Shown here: one piece after another, positions 55,701 to 63,833 of the stretch
Numbering within the stretch: position 1 is the first letter of the stretch
Layout: each line of letters begins with the position of its first letter
Origin: Burkholderia cepacia ATCC 25416
Lineage (GTDB): Bacteria > Pseudomonadota > Gammaproteobacteria > Burkholderiales > Burkholderiaceae
Direction: 5' to 3'
Assembly (NCBI RefSeq): GCF_001411495.1
Contig: NZ_CP012982.1
Coordinates: 3,344,191 to 3,408,190 of the forward strand
DNA: 64,000 nt
Made by a program: the position numbers and the translations under genes
Notes under the pieces: model-generated
Told to the model about the DNA's origin: nothing
The model's input: only the letters and a program-made list of their open reading frames with translations
The model's database searches: none

Positions 55701-56014
55701 CCGCGAACAGCATCCTGGTCGTGTCGTTCGCGCGCCAGCGTCTCGAAGCCGGCGCGCCGCCGCTCACGGCCGCGCTGGAGGCCGGCGCGACACGGATCCG
55801 GCCGGTGCTGATGACGGCGCTCGCGATGATCATCGGGATGGTGCCGATGGCGCTCGGTCTCGGCGAAGGCGCCGAGCAGAACGCGCCGCTGGGCCGCGCG
55901 GTGATCGGCGGGCTGCTGTTCGCGACCGTTTCGACGCTGCTGTTCGTGCCGCTCGTGTTCGGCGGCGTGCATGCGCGGCTGGCCCGCCGGCGCGCGCGCC
56001 AGGCCGGACACTGA
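52766..56014 (+). CDS. RND efflux pump inner-membrane permease (HAE1 type)
   Basis: A 1082-residue RND permease: 'ALRRPYTFIVMAIMIVLATPLALMRTPVDVLPAINIPVI' opens TM1, Asp401-Asp402 in TM4 (ILVDDATV) carry the proton relay, and two large periplasmic loops are present. Class is HAE1 (multidrug) rather than heavy metal. Residues 419-445 are an extra 27-residue segment between TM4 and TM5 (cytoplasmic side) that relatives lack; it is encoded by an inserted hairpin-rich element. ATG 52766 has no strong ribosome site. Gene order is permease, adaptor, outer-membrane channel, then a two-component system. Confidence 0.93.
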   Translation: MWIVNLALRRPYTFIVMAIMIVLATPLALMRTPVDVLPAINIPVISVIWNYSGFSATEMTNRITSVHERILTTTVNNIQHVESTSLPGIAVVKVFLQPGANVQTAIAQTVSSAQAIVRQMPQGATPPLVITYSASSIPVIQLGLSSKTLSEQSLADIALNFLRPQLITVPGVQIPFPYGGRTRVVAIDLDPQALLAKGLTPADIVNAVNAQNLVLPTGTAKMGQTEYRIDTNASADTVADINNLPVQTVNGATTYLREVASVRDGFAPQTNVVRQNGQRGVLISILKSGDASTLKVVSDLKALLPKVIPTLPEGLTITPLFDQSVFVDAAVQGVIHEALIAAVLTAMMILLFLGNWRSTLIIAISIPLSIFTSLIALSALGETINIMTLGGLALAVGILVDDATVTIENIERHLHLGTRRAAPSVPSAPLGGQRPEGAWGSSFSTNLHDAILEGAGEIAVPAFVSTLCICIVFVPMFFLTGVARFLFVPLAEAVVFAMLASYVLSRTLVPTLAMLLFRPQQASAGPDRSTSRFARIHHAFNEAFERLRAWYIVLLSILLVRRRFYATCFLGFCVLSTGLVFVLGRDFFPNADSGNIRLHMRAPTGYRIEETARLADQVERVIRATVPPDELGAIVDNLGLPVSGINLSYSNAGTIGTLDGELLIALKPGHRATQHYVQALRTVLPERFPGVEFFFQPSDIITQILNFGQPAAIDLQVLGNDLASNMTIASSLMKKFRQIPGAVDVHVLQRNDEPTLLADMDRTRMQQLNLSAQNVAQNMLISLSGSSQTTPSFWINPRTGVQYPLQIQTPQYSISSVDDLLGTPISASGRTGMPLQLLGNLVQVRSTANPAVITHYNIRPAIDVYVSVEGRDLGAVAGEIDRIVSDARATLPRGTELTMRGQIETMRTSYLGLGAGVAMAIVLVYLLIVVNFQSWLDPLIIISAMPAALAGIVWMLFITGTHLSVPALTGAIMTVGVATANSILVVSFARQRLEAGAPPLTAALEAGATRIRPVLMTALAMIIGMVPMALGLGEGAEQNAPLGRAVIGGLLFATVSTLLFVPLVFGGVHARLARRRARQAGH
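54020..54100 (+). repeat. 81-bp palindromic element inserted in frame
   Basis: An 81-bp insert lies between copies of ACG at 54017-54019 and 54098-54100 (a likely 3-bp target duplication). Inside, GCCCCC (54047-54052) and GGGGGC (54057-54062) form a stem with CTCG loop. The composition (GGGCCGCCCCAAGCG start, GGGAGCGTGGGGG end) looks like an intergenic repeat of Burkholderia; the length is a multiple of three and no stop arises. Confidence 0.75.
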
Positions 56015-56060
56015 CTTTCGTCCCCTTTCGTCCCACTACCCGGTTGAATTGGTTGAATTC

Positions 56061-57290
56061 ATGGAAGAGAAACATCACAGCGCCGTCGGCATCCAGGTGG
56101 ACGAACACGGCATGCACCTGCCGACACGCACGTCGGTGTCGCGACGCGGACGCATCGTCCTGATCGTGATCGGCGTGCTGCTGGCCGCCGGCGCCGCGCG
56201 CACGATCGTCGTCAACGTGCTGAACCGCAACCGGCTCGACACGGTCGCCGAGCAGAACACGCGCCAGTACGTGACCATCGCGCATCCGGTCGATGCGGCC
56301 ACCGGCGGCAAGCTGTCGCTGCCCGGCACGCTGCGCGGCTTCGTCGAGGCGCCGATCTATGCACGCGCGAGCGGCTACGTGCTGCGCTGGCAGGCCGACA
56401 TCGGCGCGCACGTGAAGCAGGGCCAGGTGCTCGCCGAACTCGACACGCCCGAGCTGAACCAGGAACTCGCGCAGGCCACCGCGCAGCGCCAGCAGGCGCA
56501 AGCCGCACTCGCGCTCGCGAAGACGTCGTTCGACCGCGCGCAGCAGTTGCGCCAGCGCGATGCCGTCTCGCAGCAGGAACTCGACGACCGGCAAGGCGCG
56601 TTCAACCAGGGCACCGCGAACCTCGCCGCGGCCGACGCGAACATGCGCCGCCTCACCGAGCTGAAAGGCTTCCAGCGGATCGTCGCGCCGATCGACGGGA
56701 TCGTCACGCAGCGCAACGTCGACGTCGGCGATCTCGTCAGCTCCGGCAACGCGGGGCGTTCGCTGTTCACGGTCGTGCAGGCCGACCGGCTGCGCCTCTA
56801 CGTGCAGGTGCCGCAGGCGTACGCGCAGCAGGTGAAGGTCGGCCAGCACGTGAGCGTCGCGCAGGCCGAGCTGCCGGGCCGGACGTTCGACGGGACGATC
56901 ACGCGCACGTCCGAGGCGATCGACGTCGCGACGCGCTCGCTGCAGATCGAGATCACGCTGCCGAACCCGGACGGGCGGCTGCTGCCCGGCGCCTACGTGC
57001 AGGCCACGTTGCCGATGACGCCGGTCGGCCGCCTGCAGGTGCCGGCCAATACGTTGCTGTTCCGCGCCGAAGGCCCGACGGTCGCGACGGTCGATGCGAA
57101 CGGCCAGGTGCGCCTGAAACAGGTGACGGTCGTACGCACGATCGGGCAGACGCTCGAAGTCGACGGCCCGCTCACGCCGAACGACCGTCTCGTCACGAAC
57201 CCGAGCGACGCCCTCGCCAACGGCGATCAGGTGATCGTCTCGGTGCCGGCCGCGAAGCCGGCATCGAGCGCCGCGGAGGCGAAGTCGTGA
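56061..57290 (+). CDS. RND periplasmic adaptor (membrane fusion protein)
   Basis: A 409-residue HlyD-type adaptor: an N-terminal cytoplasmic tail and one TM (about 35-55), a lipoyl domain ('YARASGYVLRWQADIGAHVKQGQVLAELDTPEL'), a coiled-coil hairpin (about 135-195, Ala/Gln-rich) and beta-barrel domain. ATG 56061 is the conserved start (MEEKHHSAVG). It lies 46 bp after the permease gene and its stop overlaps the next start by 4 bp (GTGA). Confidence 0.92.
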   Translation: MEEKHHSAVGIQVDEHGMHLPTRTSVSRRGRIVLIVIGVLLAAGAARTIVVNVLNRNRLDTVAEQNTRQYVTIAHPVDAATGGKLSLPGTLRGFVEAPIYARASGYVLRWQADIGAHVKQGQVLAELDTPELNQELAQATAQRQQAQAALALAKTSFDRAQQLRQRDAVSQQELDDRQGAFNQGTANLAAADANMRRLTELKGFQRIVAPIDGIVTQRNVDVGDLVSSGNAGRSLFTVVQADRLRLYVQVPQAYAQQVKVGQHVSVAQAELPGRTFDGTITRTSEAIDVATRSLQIEITLPNPDGRLLPGAYVQATLPMTPVGRLQVPANTLLFRAEGPTVATVDANGQVRLKQVTVVRTIGQTLEVDGPLTPNDRLVTNPSDALANGDQVIVSVPAAKPASSAAEAKS

Positions 57291-58807
57291 TCGCGATGCG
57301 CATCCGCCGGCGGCCCGCCGCCGTCTCCGCCACCGCCGTTGCGCTCGCCGCCGCCCTCGCCGGCTGCACGGTCGGCCCCGACTACCGGCGGCCCGACGTC
57401 GCCACGCCGGCCGCGTGGCGGCTCGATCCGGCCGATGGGTACTGGCACCCGGCCGCGCCGGCCCGCGCGCCGCTCGACCCGGCATGGTGGACCGCGTTCG
57501 GCGATCCGCAGCTCGACGCGCTGGAAGCCGAAGCGCTGCGCAACAACCAGAACCTGAAGGCCGTCGCCGCGCGCTACGACCAGGCGAAGGCGACGCTCGC
57601 GTCGGTCGCCTCGGCGCAGTATCCGGCCGTCGGCCTGAACGCGAGCGGCCAGCGCTTCAAGATCTCGGCCGACCGGCCGCAGACCAACTACGCGACGCAG
57701 AGCGCGTCGACCGTGCAGAACGACGTCCAGGTCGGCGCGAGCGTCAGCTACGAGCTCGACCTGTTCGGCCGCGTGCGGCGCAGCGTCGAATCGGCGCAGG
57801 CCACCACCGAACAGGCGCGCGACGATTTCGCGAACGCGCGCCTGGTGCTGACCGCCGATCTCGCGTCGAGCTATTTCGCGCTGCGCGAATTCGACACCGA
57901 GATCGACGTCGTCAAGCGCTCGATCGACCTGCAGCAGAAGGCGCTCGACTACGTGAGCGCGCGGCACGACCTCGGCGCGGTGTCGGGCCTCGACCTGCTG
58001 CAGCAGCGCGCGCAGCTCGACGCGACGCGCACCCAGGCGCAGCTGCTGCTCCAGCAGCGCGTGCAGGTCGAAACCGCGATCGCGACACTGGTCGGCACGC
58101 CGGCCCCCACCTTCTCGATCGCGCCGCGCGTCGTGCCGATCAATGCGCCCGCGCTGCCGACCGGCCTGCCGAGCGACGTGCTGCAGCGGCGCCCCGACGT
58201 CGCGTCGGCCGAGCGCGCGATGGCCGCCGCGAATGCGCAGATCGGCGTCGCGCGCGCCGCGTATTTCCCGCGCATCACGCTGTCGCCCGACATCGGCTGG
58301 GACGCGACGCGCTTCGCCGGCCTGTTCACCGTCCCGGCGTTGCTGTGGTCGGTCGGCGGGTCGCTCAGCCAGCCGCTGTTCGAAGGCGGCAAGCTGAAGG
58401 CCGGCGTCGATTTCGCGCAGGCCGGCTATGTCGCCGCGCAGGCCAATTACCGGCAGACCGTGCTCACCGCGTTCCAGGAGGTGCAGAATGCGGTCACCGG
58501 GTTGTCGGTGCTCGCGGAGGCCGCGCAGCAGGCCTCCGCGGCCGTCGACGACGCGCGCAAGCTCGTGTCGCTCGCGCAGGATCGCTACGCGGGCGGCCTG
58601 ACGCCGTTCATCGACGTGCTGACAGCCGAGCAGCAGTTGCTGACGAGCGAACGGCAGGCCGTGCAGATCCAGGGCCAGCGCGCGGCGCTCGTCGTGTTTC
58701 TCGCGAAGGCGCTCGGCGGCGGCTGGGACGGCCAGGCGGCAAGCGGCCCGGCGCCGGCCGAGGTCGCCGCAGCCCCGGCACCGGCGCCAGCGCCCCCGGG
58801 CCCTTAA
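57287..58807 (+). CDS. RND outer-membrane channel lipoprotein (NodT/OprM family)
   Basis: A 506-residue outer-membrane factor. The signal sequence ends in a lipobox LAGC (Cys at about residue 27), followed by 'TVGPDYRRPDVATPAAW', the standard NodT start. Two coiled-coil repeats and 'AAYFPRITLSPDIGWD' follow. Start GTG 57287 overlaps the adaptor stop (GTGA); ATG 57296 is possible too. It forms the exit duct of the tripartite pump. Confidence 0.93.
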   Translation: MIAMRIRRRPAAVSATAVALAAALAGCTVGPDYRRPDVATPAAWRLDPADGYWHPAAPARAPLDPAWWTAFGDPQLDALEAEALRNNQNLKAVAARYDQAKATLASVASAQYPAVGLNASGQRFKISADRPQTNYATQSASTVQNDVQVGASVSYELDLFGRVRRSVESAQATTEQARDDFANARLVLTADLASSYFALREFDTEIDVVKRSIDLQQKALDYVSARHDLGAVSGLDLLQQRAQLDATRTQAQLLLQQRVQVETAIATLVGTPAPTFSIAPRVVPINAPALPTGLPSDVLQRRPDVASAERAMAAANAQIGVARAAYFPRITLSPDIGWDATRFAGLFTVPALLWSVGGSLSQPLFEGGKLKAGVDFAQAGYVAAQANYRQTVLTAFQEVQNAVTGLSVLAEAAQQASAAVDDARKLVSLAQDRYAGGLTPFIDVLTAEQQLLTSERQAVQIQGQRAALVVFLAKALGGGWDGQAASGPAPAEVAAAPAPAPAPPGP

Positions 58808-58835
58808 CCGGATTACGCGGACAACGGATTCGAAC

Positions 58836-59531
58836 ATGAAAGTCCTGATCGTCGAAGACGAACCGAAAGTCGTCGAGTACCTGAAGAGCGGCCTGACCGA
58901 GGAAGGCTGGGTCGTCGATACCGCGCTCGACGGCGAGGACGGCGCGTGGAAAGCCGTCGAATTCGACTACGACGTGGTCGTGCTCGACGTGATGCTGCCG
59001 AAGCTCGACGGCTTCGGCGTGCTGCGTGCGTTGCGCGCGCAGAAGCAGACGCCCGTCATCATGCTGACCGCGCGCGACCGCGTCGACGACCGCGTGCGGG
59101 GCTTGCGCGGCGGTGCCGACGACTACCTGACCAAGCCGTTCTCGTTCCTCGAGCTGATCGAACGGCTGCGCGCGCTGACGCGCCGCGCGCGCGTGCAGGA
59201 ATCGACGCTGATCTCGATCGGCGACCTGCGGGTCGACCTGATCGGCCGCCGCGCGACCCGCGACGGCACGCGGCTCGACCTGACCGCACAGGAATTCCAG
59301 CTGCTCGGCGTGCTCGCGCGGCGCAGCGGCGAGGTGCTGTCGAAGACGACCATCGCCGAACTCGTGTGGGACGTGAACTTCGACAGCAACGCGAACGTCG
59401 TCGAAACGGCGATCAAGCGGTTGCGCGCGAAACTCGACGGCCCGTTCGCGGACAAGCTGCTGCATACGATCCGCGGCATGGGCTACGTGCTCGAGGCGCG
59501 CGAGGACGGCGATACCGAGAGGCCGGCATGA
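58836..59531 (+). CDS. OmpR-family response regulator (heavy-metal type)
   Basis: A 231-residue response regulator: receiver domain with Asp51 as phosphate acceptor (VVVLDVMLP) and Lys about 101 (YLTKPF), and a winged-helix DNA-binding domain (about 130-228) with 'VVETAIKRLRAKLDGPFADKLLHTIRGMGYVL'. It resembles CusR/CopR/IrlR regulators. ATG 58836 is 28 bp after the channel gene and its stop overlaps the kinase start, so it is part of the pump operon. Confidence 0.93.
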   Translation: MKVLIVEDEPKVVEYLKSGLTEEGWVVDTALDGEDGAWKAVEFDYDVVVLDVMLPKLDGFGVLRALRAQKQTPVIMLTARDRVDDRVRGLRGGADDYLTKPFSFLELIERLRALTRRARVQESTLISIGDLRVDLIGRRATRDGTRLDLTAQEFQLLGVLARRSGEVLSKTTIAELVWDVNFDSNANVVETAIKRLRAKLDGPFADKLLHTIRGMGYVLEAREDGDTERPA

Positions 59532-60994
59532 AACGCTCGATCGTCCTGCGGCTGTCGGCGATGTTCGGCATCGTGTCGCTGCTCGTGTTCACGCTGGTGG
59601 GCTGCGGGCTGTTCGTGATGATGGAGCGCCAGCTGTTCGCCGAGCTGCGCGCGACGCTCGATACGCGCACCAAGGTCGCCGAGATGATCGTGTCGCACGC
59701 GCTCACGTCCGAACGCGGGCGCCTCATGCAGGAAAAGCTCGCCGATCTCGAACCGCCCGACGGCTCGACGCGCTACCAGGTCGACAGCACGAATCCGGAT
59801 TTCCGGTTCGGCAAGCCCGTCGACGGCGTGCCCGTCGGCGCGCCGTTCGGCGCATTCCAGCGCTACGCGCTGAACGACAGCAGCTACGACGTGATGACCA
59901 AGACCGTCACGGTGGCCGGCAACGGCGAGCGGCCGACACTGAGGCTGATCGTCGCCAGCTCGTGCGAGCGCACGCAGCGGATGCTGCGCCGCTTCGGCTG
60001 GACGCTCGCCGGGCTGATCGCGATCGCGACGATCATCACGCTGCTGCTGAGCCGCGCGGTAGCCCGCTTCGGGCTCGCGCCGCTCGACCGGCTGTCGCAG
60101 GATGCATCGGCCATCAGCCTCGCGAACCGCCGCCAGCGGCTGCACACCGACGCACTGCCGGCCGAGCTGCGCGACCTCGCCACGTCGTTCAACGGCGCGC
60201 TCGATCGCATCCAGCAGACCTACGCGCGGCTCGAGGCGTTCAACGCGGACGTCGCGCACGAACTGCGCACGCCGATCAGCATCCTGATCGGCCAGACCCA
60301 GGTCGCGCTGACCAGCCGCGACCGCACCGTCGAGCGGATGCGGCAGACGCTGCAGTCGAACCTCGAGGAATTCGAGCGGCTGCGCGTGATCATCAACGAC
60401 ATGCTGTTCCTGTCGCGCAGCGACCGCGGCGAACGGGCAACCGACCTGAAGGACGTGTCGCTCGCCGACGAGGTGCGGCGCATGCTCGATTTCCTCGAGA
60501 TCCCGCTCGACGAGGCGCAATTGCACGCCGAACTGCACGGCGACGCGCGCGCGGCCGTCGATCCGTCGCTGTTCCGTCGTGCGATGACGAACCTGCTGAT
60601 CAATGCGATCCAGCATTCCGCGCCCGGCGCGACGTTGCACGTGACGATCACGCGCCGCGACACGCTCGTCGAGATGGCCGTGTCGAACCCCGGCGAGCCG
60701 ATCGATCCGGTGCAGCGCTCGCACGTGTTCGAACGCTTCTACCGGCTCGAGGAAGCCCGCGCGAACAGCAAGGAGAACCACGGGCTCGGGCTGTCGATCG
60801 TCAAGGCCGTCGCCGAGATGCACGGCGGCAGCGTATTCGTCGCGTGTTCGGGCGGCGTCAACACGTTCGGCTTCTCGGTGTCGACGGAACCCTGCGCGGG
60901 CGGACCGCTGCGCGCGGGAGACGCAACCGATGCAACCGGCGTGGTCGACTCCACCGATTCGCGGCCGGCGCACGCGCCGCGGGCGCTGCACTGA
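59528..60994 (+). CDS. Heavy-metal-type sensor histidine kinase
   Basis: A 488-residue CusS/IrlS-like kinase: TM1 (about 9-31), periplasmic sensor (about 32-155, rather short), TM2 (about 158-177), HAMP, His244 in AHELRTP, and an ATPase domain with 'NLLINAIQHS' and 'GLGLSIVKAVAEMHGG'. ATG 59528 overlaps the regulator stop by 4 bp. No His/Met-rich metal-binding motif stands out in the sensor, so the signal may be a drug or membrane stress. Confidence 0.92.
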   Translation: MKRSIVLRLSAMFGIVSLLVFTLVGCGLFVMMERQLFAELRATLDTRTKVAEMIVSHALTSERGRLMQEKLADLEPPDGSTRYQVDSTNPDFRFGKPVDGVPVGAPFGAFQRYALNDSSYDVMTKTVTVAGNGERPTLRLIVASSCERTQRMLRRFGWTLAGLIAIATIITLLLSRAVARFGLAPLDRLSQDASAISLANRRQRLHTDALPAELRDLATSFNGALDRIQQTYARLEAFNADVAHELRTPISILIGQTQVALTSRDRTVERMRQTLQSNLEEFERLRVIINDMLFLSRSDRGERATDLKDVSLADEVRRMLDFLEIPLDEAQLHAELHGDARAAVDPSLFRRAMTNLLINAIQHSAPGATLHVTITRRDTLVEMAVSNPGEPIDPVQRSHVFERFYRLEEARANSKENHGLGLSIVKAVAEMHGGSVFVACSGGVNTFGFSVSTEPCAGGPLRAGDATDATGVVDSTDSRPAHAPRALH

Positions 60995-61067
60995 CGGCGG
61001 CTGCGCCTGTCGACGTCCGGCCGCCTCCGATCGGCGCTTGCCGGCCACGAACGCGGCGCGGGACGCA

Positions 61068-62123
61068 TTACGCGCGCGGCTTGCCGCCCTGCTCGCGCCA
61101 CGCCCGCGGCGACATCGCAAACCGCTCGCGAAACACACGACTGAAATGCGACATGTCGTTGAATCCCCAGCGCAATGCGACGTCCGATACGCGCAGCGAC
61201 GCGCATTGCGGATTCGCGAGATCCTGCGCGCACCGTTCGAGCCGCAGGTTCCACACGTGACGCATCAGCGACGTCTCCTCGGCCTCGAAGAGCTTGTTGA
61301 TGTACCGCGACGAAATCCCGATCGAGCGCTCGATCATCATCGGGTTCAGCTCCGGATCGTGCAGGTGCTCGAGCACATGCCGTTTCACACGCGTCAGTGT
61401 CAACGCCTTCATCCTCGATTGCGCGAGGTCGTTGCGTTGCATGCCCCCGAGCGTCATCGCGATCAGCGTGATCGCGGTATCCGACAACTGCCGCATCTCG
61501 TCCTCGGTCACACTGCGGATCTGCGACGACATCTGCTCGAGAAACGCACGCATGACGCTGCCGACGCCGTCCCCGGTTTGCGTCGGGCACGCCGTGCGGT
61601 GCTCCATCCCGACGACGAGCTGGTTCAGCGTCGCACGGGGAATGCTGACGACGATCTCGCGCCACGACTGGCCGAACTGCAGGTGGTGAGGCCGTGTCGC
61701 ATCGTAGATCGCGAAATCCCCGGGATGCAGCGTGACGATCTTGCCGTCCTGTTCGACCGACTGGCTGCCCTCGAGCATCAAGACCCCGAAATACTTGTCC
61801 TCGTACTCGCTGCGCGCCTGGCGATAACGCCGTATCACGGCCTGCTCGCTCGCGTGGATTTCCGAGATTCGCATCTTTTCGCACTTGCGCTGCCGCACCC
61901 GGCCGAAGAAATCGGCTTTCTGCACGGCCGCGATCTGCACGTCCGCGAACAGGCGCAGAATCGTCTCGCGCCAGAATTCGATACGCTGGCTGACCGAGCC
62001 GTCGATCGGCACCTCGATGGCCGCGTTCGTCCGTTCGTCCAGCGGGCTGCCGGACGCCGGAACGGGCGCGTCGCCGCGTGCGGCGCGCGGGAAAGGACGC
62101 ATCGTCATGGTCGTGCCCCACAT
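61068..62123 (-). CDS. AraC-family transcriptional regulator
   Basis: A 351-residue regulator with an AraC-binding-like N-terminal domain ('IYDATRPHHLQFGQSWREIVVSIPR', about residues 147-171) and C-terminal HTH (about 250-345: 'SIGISSRYINKLFEAEETSLMRHVWNLRLERCAQDL' and 'DVALRWGFNDMSHFSRVFRERFAMSPRAWR'). ATG 62123 is the first of several; ATG 62108 and 62102 are possible. It lies 129 bp after the amidase on the same strand and may control it. Confidence 0.9.
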   Translation of the reverse strand: MWGTTMTMRPFPRAARGDAPVPASGSPLDERTNAAIEVPIDGSVSQRIEFWRETILRLFADVQIAAVQKADFFGRVRQRKCEKMRISEIHASEQAVIRRYRQARSEYEDKYFGVLMLEGSQSVEQDGKIVTLHPGDFAIYDATRPHHLQFGQSWREIVVSIPRATLNQLVVGMEHRTACPTQTGDGVGSVMRAFLEQMSSQIRSVTEDEMRQLSDTAITLIAMTLGGMQRNDLAQSRMKALTLTRVKRHVLEHLHDPELNPMMIERSIGISSRYINKLFEAEETSLMRHVWNLRLERCAQDLANPQCASLRVSDVALRWGFNDMSHFSRVFRERFAMSPRAWREQGGKPRA

Positions 62124-62252
62124 GGGTTAGCAAACACGCAGCCGACAGCGTGCCCGTTCAAAAGCGCATTGTCCAATCGATGACCGCGTACACCGCGTGG
62201 CCGGTCGAACCGGCACGCGGCGCGGCGGCGGCATGCTACCGCTCCGGGCATG

Positions 62253-63778
62253 TCATGCGCACGTCGTCCGACGCCAGTCGGACGACTGTTCATACGCATA
62301 CGCAACGCGGTAGAGCGTCGCCTCGTCGAAACGGGCGCCCGACCAGTTGCAGCCCGATCGGCAGATCGTCGGCTACCCCGCACGGCAGCGACATTGCCGG
62401 ATGCCCGGACACGTCGAACGGCGCGGTATTCGCGAGCATCTCGAACGCCCGCGTCAGCGACTCGGACATCGCGCAACCGGGCTCCGGCAGCTTCGACGCG
62501 CGCATCGGTACGGTCGGCATCAGCAATACGTCATACGACTGCAGCGCCGCGTCGTAAGCCGATCGCAAGCGTCGCGCGAGGTTCTGGCACTTCGCGTAGT
62601 AACGCCCGCGATACCGGCTCGTGAAGTATTCGCCCAGCAGCATCGTCACCTTCACGGTATCCGGCAACTCGTCGGCGCGCTCGCGCCAGCCCGCGTGATG
62701 ATCGATCATGCCGGTCACATACAGGCCGCCCCAGTTGAACCCGTGGCTGTTGCCCTTCATCATCTGCTGCGTCGCGCCCTCGGCCGCAATCGGCAGCCAG
62801 ATCGCGGTGCCGGCCGCATGCAGCGGCACCGACACTTCTTCGACGCGCGCGCCCAGCTTGCGCAACCGCTGCGTGGCGGCCCGCACGGCCTCGTCGACCA
62901 CTTTCTCCGAATTGGCAAGCCCGAACGCCTCGCGCAGGATGCCGATCCGCAATCCCGCGATGCCGTCGCGGATCGCGCCGAGATAGTCGGCGCGCGGCGG
63001 CAACGTCCGTTGGCGCGGATCGAGCCCGTCGTCGCCCGCGATCACGTCGAGCAGCAGCGCGTTGTCGAGCACGTTGCCCGTCATCGGCCCCAGATGATCG
63101 ACGGTTGCCTCGATCGGCATCGCGCCGGTGTACGGCACGAGCCCGTGCGTCGGCTTCATCCCGTAGATGCCGCAATAGGCGGACGGGATCCGCACCGAGC
63201 CGCCCTGGTCGCCGCCGAGCGCCATGTCGACCTCGCCGCTCGCAACCAGCGCGCCGCTGCCCGACGACGAGCCGCCGGACGAGTGCCCTGCCTTGCGCGG
63301 ATTGTGCACCGGCCCCGACGCGCTCGTGTGCGAGCCGCCGGAAAAGCAGTAGTACTCGCAGGTCGACTTGCCGGCGATCGTGCCGCCGGCGTCGAGCACC
63401 CGCGTGACGACGGTCGCATCGACATCGGGCACGTAGCCCTCGAACGTGGTCGAGCCATTGCGCATCGGCACGCCGGCGACGCAGATGTTGTCTTTCACGA
63501 CCACCGTCCTGCCGCGCAGCTTGCCGTCGGCGGCGCCGTGGATCGTGCTCTTGCGCGCCCACGCGCCGTAACGGTTCTCGTCGCCTTCCGGGCGGTAGCG
63601 GGCGTGCGCGGATACGCGACGACGGGCAGATAGTCGGGCAGCGCGTCGATCGCATCGTAGGCGTCGAAGTTCGCCTGCAAGGCATCGTCGTATTCGGCGA
63701 GTTGCCGGGAATCGAGATGAAGCCGAAGCCGGCTGCCATATCGGACAGTTGTTCGCGGGTCGGGCGTTTGATGGCCAT
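62253..63778 (-). pseudogene. Amidase gene broken by three frameshifts
   Basis: The whole length encodes an amidase-signature enzyme (about 500 residues if repaired): Lys in VVVKDN, Ser in GHSSGGSSSGS and Ser in GGDQGGSVRIPS form the Ser-cisSer-Lys triad. Three single-base shifts split it: a missing base near 63720 (after MAAGFGF), a missing base near 63599 (YPRTP then RPEGDENRYG) and an extra base near 62330 (VGRPF then DEATLYRVAYAYEQ). Repaired, the C-terminus ends at TGA 62253. ATG 63778 starts MAIKRPTREQLSD. It lies 55 bp from the upstream aldoxime dehydratase-like gene, so they formed one operon. Sequencing indels are the alternative explanation. Confidence 0.75.
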
Positions 63779-63803
63779 CGACGTTCTCCAGTTCGGTAAG
63801 CGG

Positions 63804-63823
63804 CACCGCCGGCCCCGGCGGTG
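63804..63823. terminator. Intergenic hairpin upstream of amidase
   Basis: CACCGCCGG (63804-63812) pairs with CCGGCGGTG (63815-63823) with a 2-base gap. Located between the aldoxime dehydratase-like gene and the amidase; may attenuate read-through. Confidence 0.55.
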
Positions 63824-63833
63824 CCGGCGGGAT

